64,000 nt of DNA from NCBI GenBank assembly GCA_026874595.1, contig CM049322.1:58245886-58309885 (forward strand), in the 5' to 3' direction. The position numbers were made by a program, and so were the translations under genes. Source of the DNA: Sipunculus nudus (taxonomy: Eukaryota; Annelida; Sipuncula; Golfingiida; Sipunculidae). Shown one piece after another: positions 60,933-64,000 of this stretch; position 1 is the first letter of the stretch; each line of letters begins with the position of its first letter. The notes under the pieces are model-generated. The model saw only the letters and a list, made by a program, of their open reading frames with translations, was not told where the DNA came from and searched no databases.

Positions 60933-61018
60933 GTTTGGCTTTTTGTTCGTAAGGTTTTCAATTTCACGTAATTTGCGAAAGGGTTATAATCCCGAAAATA
61001 ACCCCTTTGTGATAACTC
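60928..61018 (+). repeat. TTCGCGA-type dispersed repeat, copy 2
   Basis: Related to 59650-59755 in the order of its words (TTGTTCGTAAGG, TTTGCGAAAGGGTTATAATCC, CGAAAATAACCCC). It is bounded on both sides by (AT)n runs. Confidence 0.55.
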
Positions 61019-61027
61019 TCTCTGAAA

Positions 61028-61031
<4 letters not shown>

Positions 61032-61091
<60 letters not shown>
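61032..61091. repeat. (AT)n microsatellite
   Basis: About 60 bp of AT. Reverse frames across it encode Tyr-Ile runs and are artefacts. Confidence 0.95.
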
Positions 61092-61093
<2 letters not shown>

Positions 61094-61835
61094 CGAAAAT
61101 GTAGTGCTCATGTAAAAGAAATACGAGAAGAAATCGCGAAAATTTAATCCCTCGTACATGAAGACAACCACCACATATATTCTGTTTATGTTGTCCGAAC
61201 GTCGATGTGTGTATAAGAGAAGAAACGTCCAGATGTACAGCAACTAAAAGCATCTAACCCTCACCTATATTTTGACAACAGCCATGAAACACGGATATAT
61301 TATGTCTGGTCCTTTTCCTCCTGTAAAAAACAAGTGTCATCTGTCATGTGACCCACCTAGGCAGAGCATACGCCTTGAAAAAAACACCCAGGTGTTGCAC
61401 TTAACATAACACGTGCATTCAAACATTGAGTCATTGTGTTCACTGTTCAAGATTTTCATGTGTTCCTTATGTATGCTCCAGTGACACCTCTGTGTGGTTT
61501 GTGTATTTTGTCATGATGTTACTGTGATATGGAGAGCTAGATCCTTTCATTCTAGCTTTTAATGCTGATAAGTCCTATTGGTTTCGCTTGTGTATATAAT
61601 CACGACCTTCAAGTGATGTGGAGAACCAGATCCTGGTGTACTCCATTCTGAGTACTCTAATCTTTACCGTGTTGCTTGTGAATTTAGCAATGACGTTCCT
61701 TCGACTTGGAGGATTACATTCTTAGTTTTCTGTGGCTTGTCTGTACAGCCTTTTTAGGATAGCCAGGAACTAGGTCGTAATGTGTATCACTGTATCTTTT
61801 TATCGTATCTTGTGTCTGGGGTAATGATTTTCAAG
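61092..61835. other. intergenic, grading into minisatellite
   Basis: Unique DNA. From about 61520 degenerate words such as AGATCCTTTCATT and GTGATGTGGAGAACCAGATCC foreshadow the 20-bp repeat further on. No gene is seen. Confidence 0.45.
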
Positions 61836-62800
61836 TGATGTGGACTGCTAGACCCTGATATATCCTGATGTTGAGTTCCAGTTTCTGATGTAGAATACTA
61901 ATTTACGATTTGGAATACTTGATCCTTATGTGGAGTACTAGATCTTGACGTGGAGTACTAGATCTTGACGTAGTGTACTAGATCCTGATGTGGAGTACTA
62001 GATCCTGATGTGGAGTACTAGAGCCTGAAGTGGAGTACTAGATACTGATGAAGAGTACTAGATCCTAATGTGAAGAACCAAATCCTGATGTGGAGTACTG
62101 GATCCTGATGTGCAGTACTAGCTCCTAATGTGAAGTACTAGATACTGATATGGAGTACAAGATCCTGATGTGGAGTACGAGATCCTGATGTAAAGCACTA
62201 GATCCTGATGTGGAGTACTAGATGCTGATGTGGATTACTAGATGCTGATGTGGAGTACTTGATCCTGATGTGAAGTTCTAGATCCTGATGTGAAGTACTA
62301 GATCCTGATGTGGAGTACTAGATCCTGATGTGGAGTACTAGATCCTGATGTGCAGTACTTGATTCTGATGTGAAGTTCTCGATCCTGATGTATTGTACTA
62401 GATCATGATGTGGAAAACTATATCCTGATGTGGAGTACTAGATTCTGATATGGAATACTAGATGCTGATGTGGAGTACTGGTTCCTGATGTGTAGCACTA
62501 GATGATAATTAGGAGTACTAGATCCTGATGTGGAGTATTAGATATTATTTGGAATACTAGATCCTCGTGCTGAGTACTAGAATCTGATATGGAGTTCCAT
62601 ATGCTCATGCGGAGTTCCAAATGCTGATGTGGAGTACTTGATCCTGATGTGGAGTAATAGATGCTGATGTGATGTACTAGATCCTCATGCGCAGTTCCAA
62701 ATCCTGATGTAGAGTACTTCATCCTGATGTGGAGTACTAGATCCTGGTGTGGAGTACTAGATTCTGATGTGGAGTTCCAAATCCTCATGCGGAGTATAAT
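61836..62800 (+). repeat. 20-bp minisatellite GATCCTGATGTGGAGTACTA
   Basis: About 48 units of 20 bp with scattered substitutions and a few 1-bp slips. Degenerate outliers occur from 61520 on the left and again near 63463-63500 (ACTAGATCATAATTG, TACTAGATCCTAATGTGGA), suggesting the array was once longer. A reverse frame at 62498-62788 is a repeat artefact. Confidence 0.93.
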
Positions 62801-63085
62801 ATCTTTACGGTGTATTTTGTGTATACAATACCGGGGAGCAGGGTTTATACAAATTCTGACTTATCTTTGATTCCCAATAATGTGTATTTGGGAATCGCTC
62901 CATCGCATTATTTCATGCAAATGGCTCATACGGATCACACAGATTACCGAATAAGCTGGCCGGCTTATGAATACCTTGAGGGTCTCAATTCTCAAATGGT
63001 AGGAAATTTTCCTTTATGTCTTTATGCAATTCCTAAACTTTGAAACAGTTAGACACACACACACATGTTTATATATATATATATA

Positions 63086-63129
<44 letters not shown>

Positions 63130-64000
63130 TCTGTGCAGGCTTGCAAATATGATTTTAGGTCAGGTTTTATATACTTTATGGTGTTTAAGCTCAGCTGGCT
63201 AAAAGTCAACTGACATATAGAAATGGACCTTTGTCGTCTTCCGTCCAGGCACAGGCCGTCCGTTAGCAGGGCACAAAGTGTAACCGCTGGCTTGTAATTA
63301 CCCACCCCCCCCCCCCCCAGAATAATTAAAATTTAAATAAAATACCTCCAGTATCTTGATAATTTTATACATTGATTGTCATGAATCTTGCATTGAATAT
63401 TGAAAATGACTAGTTTTATCGGTTCCAGAAAACTGGTGGCGCTACCTGTTTTTCATAATTTTTACTAGATCATAATTGTACTAGATCCTAATGTGGATTA
63501 TGAGTCGTAGATGAGAAGCACTGACCGCATCAAAAGTCTTCAACAATCACACTGGCTGAATTCAACTTTGTTTTAATTTTATAAATAAATTAAAAAAATG
63601 ACATATATTTCTGTATTGATTTTTTCGTATTATGAAGATACTTTTCTAAAATGGGGTGGAAGAGTGCGAGTGAAGAAAAAATGTGATATACTGGGAGAGG
63701 GATTTATCTTGTTTGTGGGAGTTACTTGACCGGTGATTTAAAGTGGGTGTCTTTATTTCAGAGGGTGGATGCTTTTTTTGGTGTTTCTTTGAATTTTTTC
63801 AAAACGTCCCCTTACAAAACAGCTTTAAAACGTAGCATTTCGTAATTAGACAGAATGGAAAATAGACAGGAAATTGATTATTTGTATGATCCGATTATTT
63901 CTGTTACAGTTTTTAAAAAGCACTTATCAGAATGAAAACTGTATTAAATGCTGCGCTTTACGCCATTTCGTGAAACAGTAAGAATAACACAGGTATATAT
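62801..64000. other. intergenic to window end
   Basis: Contains an (AT)n run at 63069-63126 and a C-run at 63303-63318. A 77-residue forward frame at 62810-63043 has no recognised domain. No gene is called. Confidence 0.45.
63069..63126. repeat. (AT)n microsatellite
   Basis: AT run interrupted once by CT, preceded by a short (CA)n. Confidence 0.95.

Overview
This is eukaryotic, animal-like DNA: AT-rich, gene-poor, packed with (AT)n microsatellites, minisatellites and satellite arrays, with intron-split genes carrying standard GT..AG junctions. The only confident protein-coding genes are two GCNT-type (GT14 family) beta-1,6-N-acetylglucosaminyltransferases. Together with the repeat content this fits an invertebrate, most likely a mollusc such as a bivalve. 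That placement is an inference, not something the sequence proves.

Layout. 1-3302: 77-bp satellite with a telomere-like core (GGGTTAGGGTAACCC) in a ~1.55-kb higher-order repeat. 3460-9835: ~100-bp satellite, nearly every unit carrying a 19-bp palindrome; from ~7.1 kb it becomes a ~750-bp higher-order repeat. 9956-19392: 41-bp satellite, open in all three forward frames, with a 2,779-bp internal tandem duplication. 19.4-23.9 kb: mostly unique DNA with (AT)n tracts, a degenerate antisense 28S rRNA fragment and a stem-loop repeat end. 23.9-29.3 kb: degenerate ~34-bp minisatellite with 48-bp variants. 29.3-31.1 kb: intergenic, with a short MITE-like element. 31.1-34.6 kb: gene A. 35.0-39.75 kb: 28-bp satellite in opposite orientations around a 76-bp inverted repeat. 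39.75-51.6 kb: intergenic, with a ~137-bp divergent repeat, SINE-like and MITE-like elements and a 20-bp CACGTG minisatellite. 51.6-56.0 kb: gene B. 56.2-57.1 kb: 30-bp minisatellite. 57.1-64 kb: dispersed repeats, a tRNA-derived SINE and a 20-bp minisatellite.

Genes. Genes A and B are direct-orientation paralogues about 20.5 kb apart, with identical intron phases (2 then 1), first and last coding exons of identical length, and a shared acceptor and 5' leader next to the start codon. They are type II membrane glycosyltransferases expected in the Golgi, where GCNT enzymes add beta-1,6-GlcNAc branches to O-glycan cores. The main difference is in coding exon 2: gene A lacks five codons of the loop that precedes the catalytic glutamate in this family, and otherwise stays in frame.

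Almost all other open frames lie in tandem repeats or are short and unsupported, and I do not call them genes. I found no CRISPR, operon or prokaryotic feature. The most unusual property is the dense juxtaposition of at least nine unrelated tandem-repeat families, several with palindromic or telomere-like cores.
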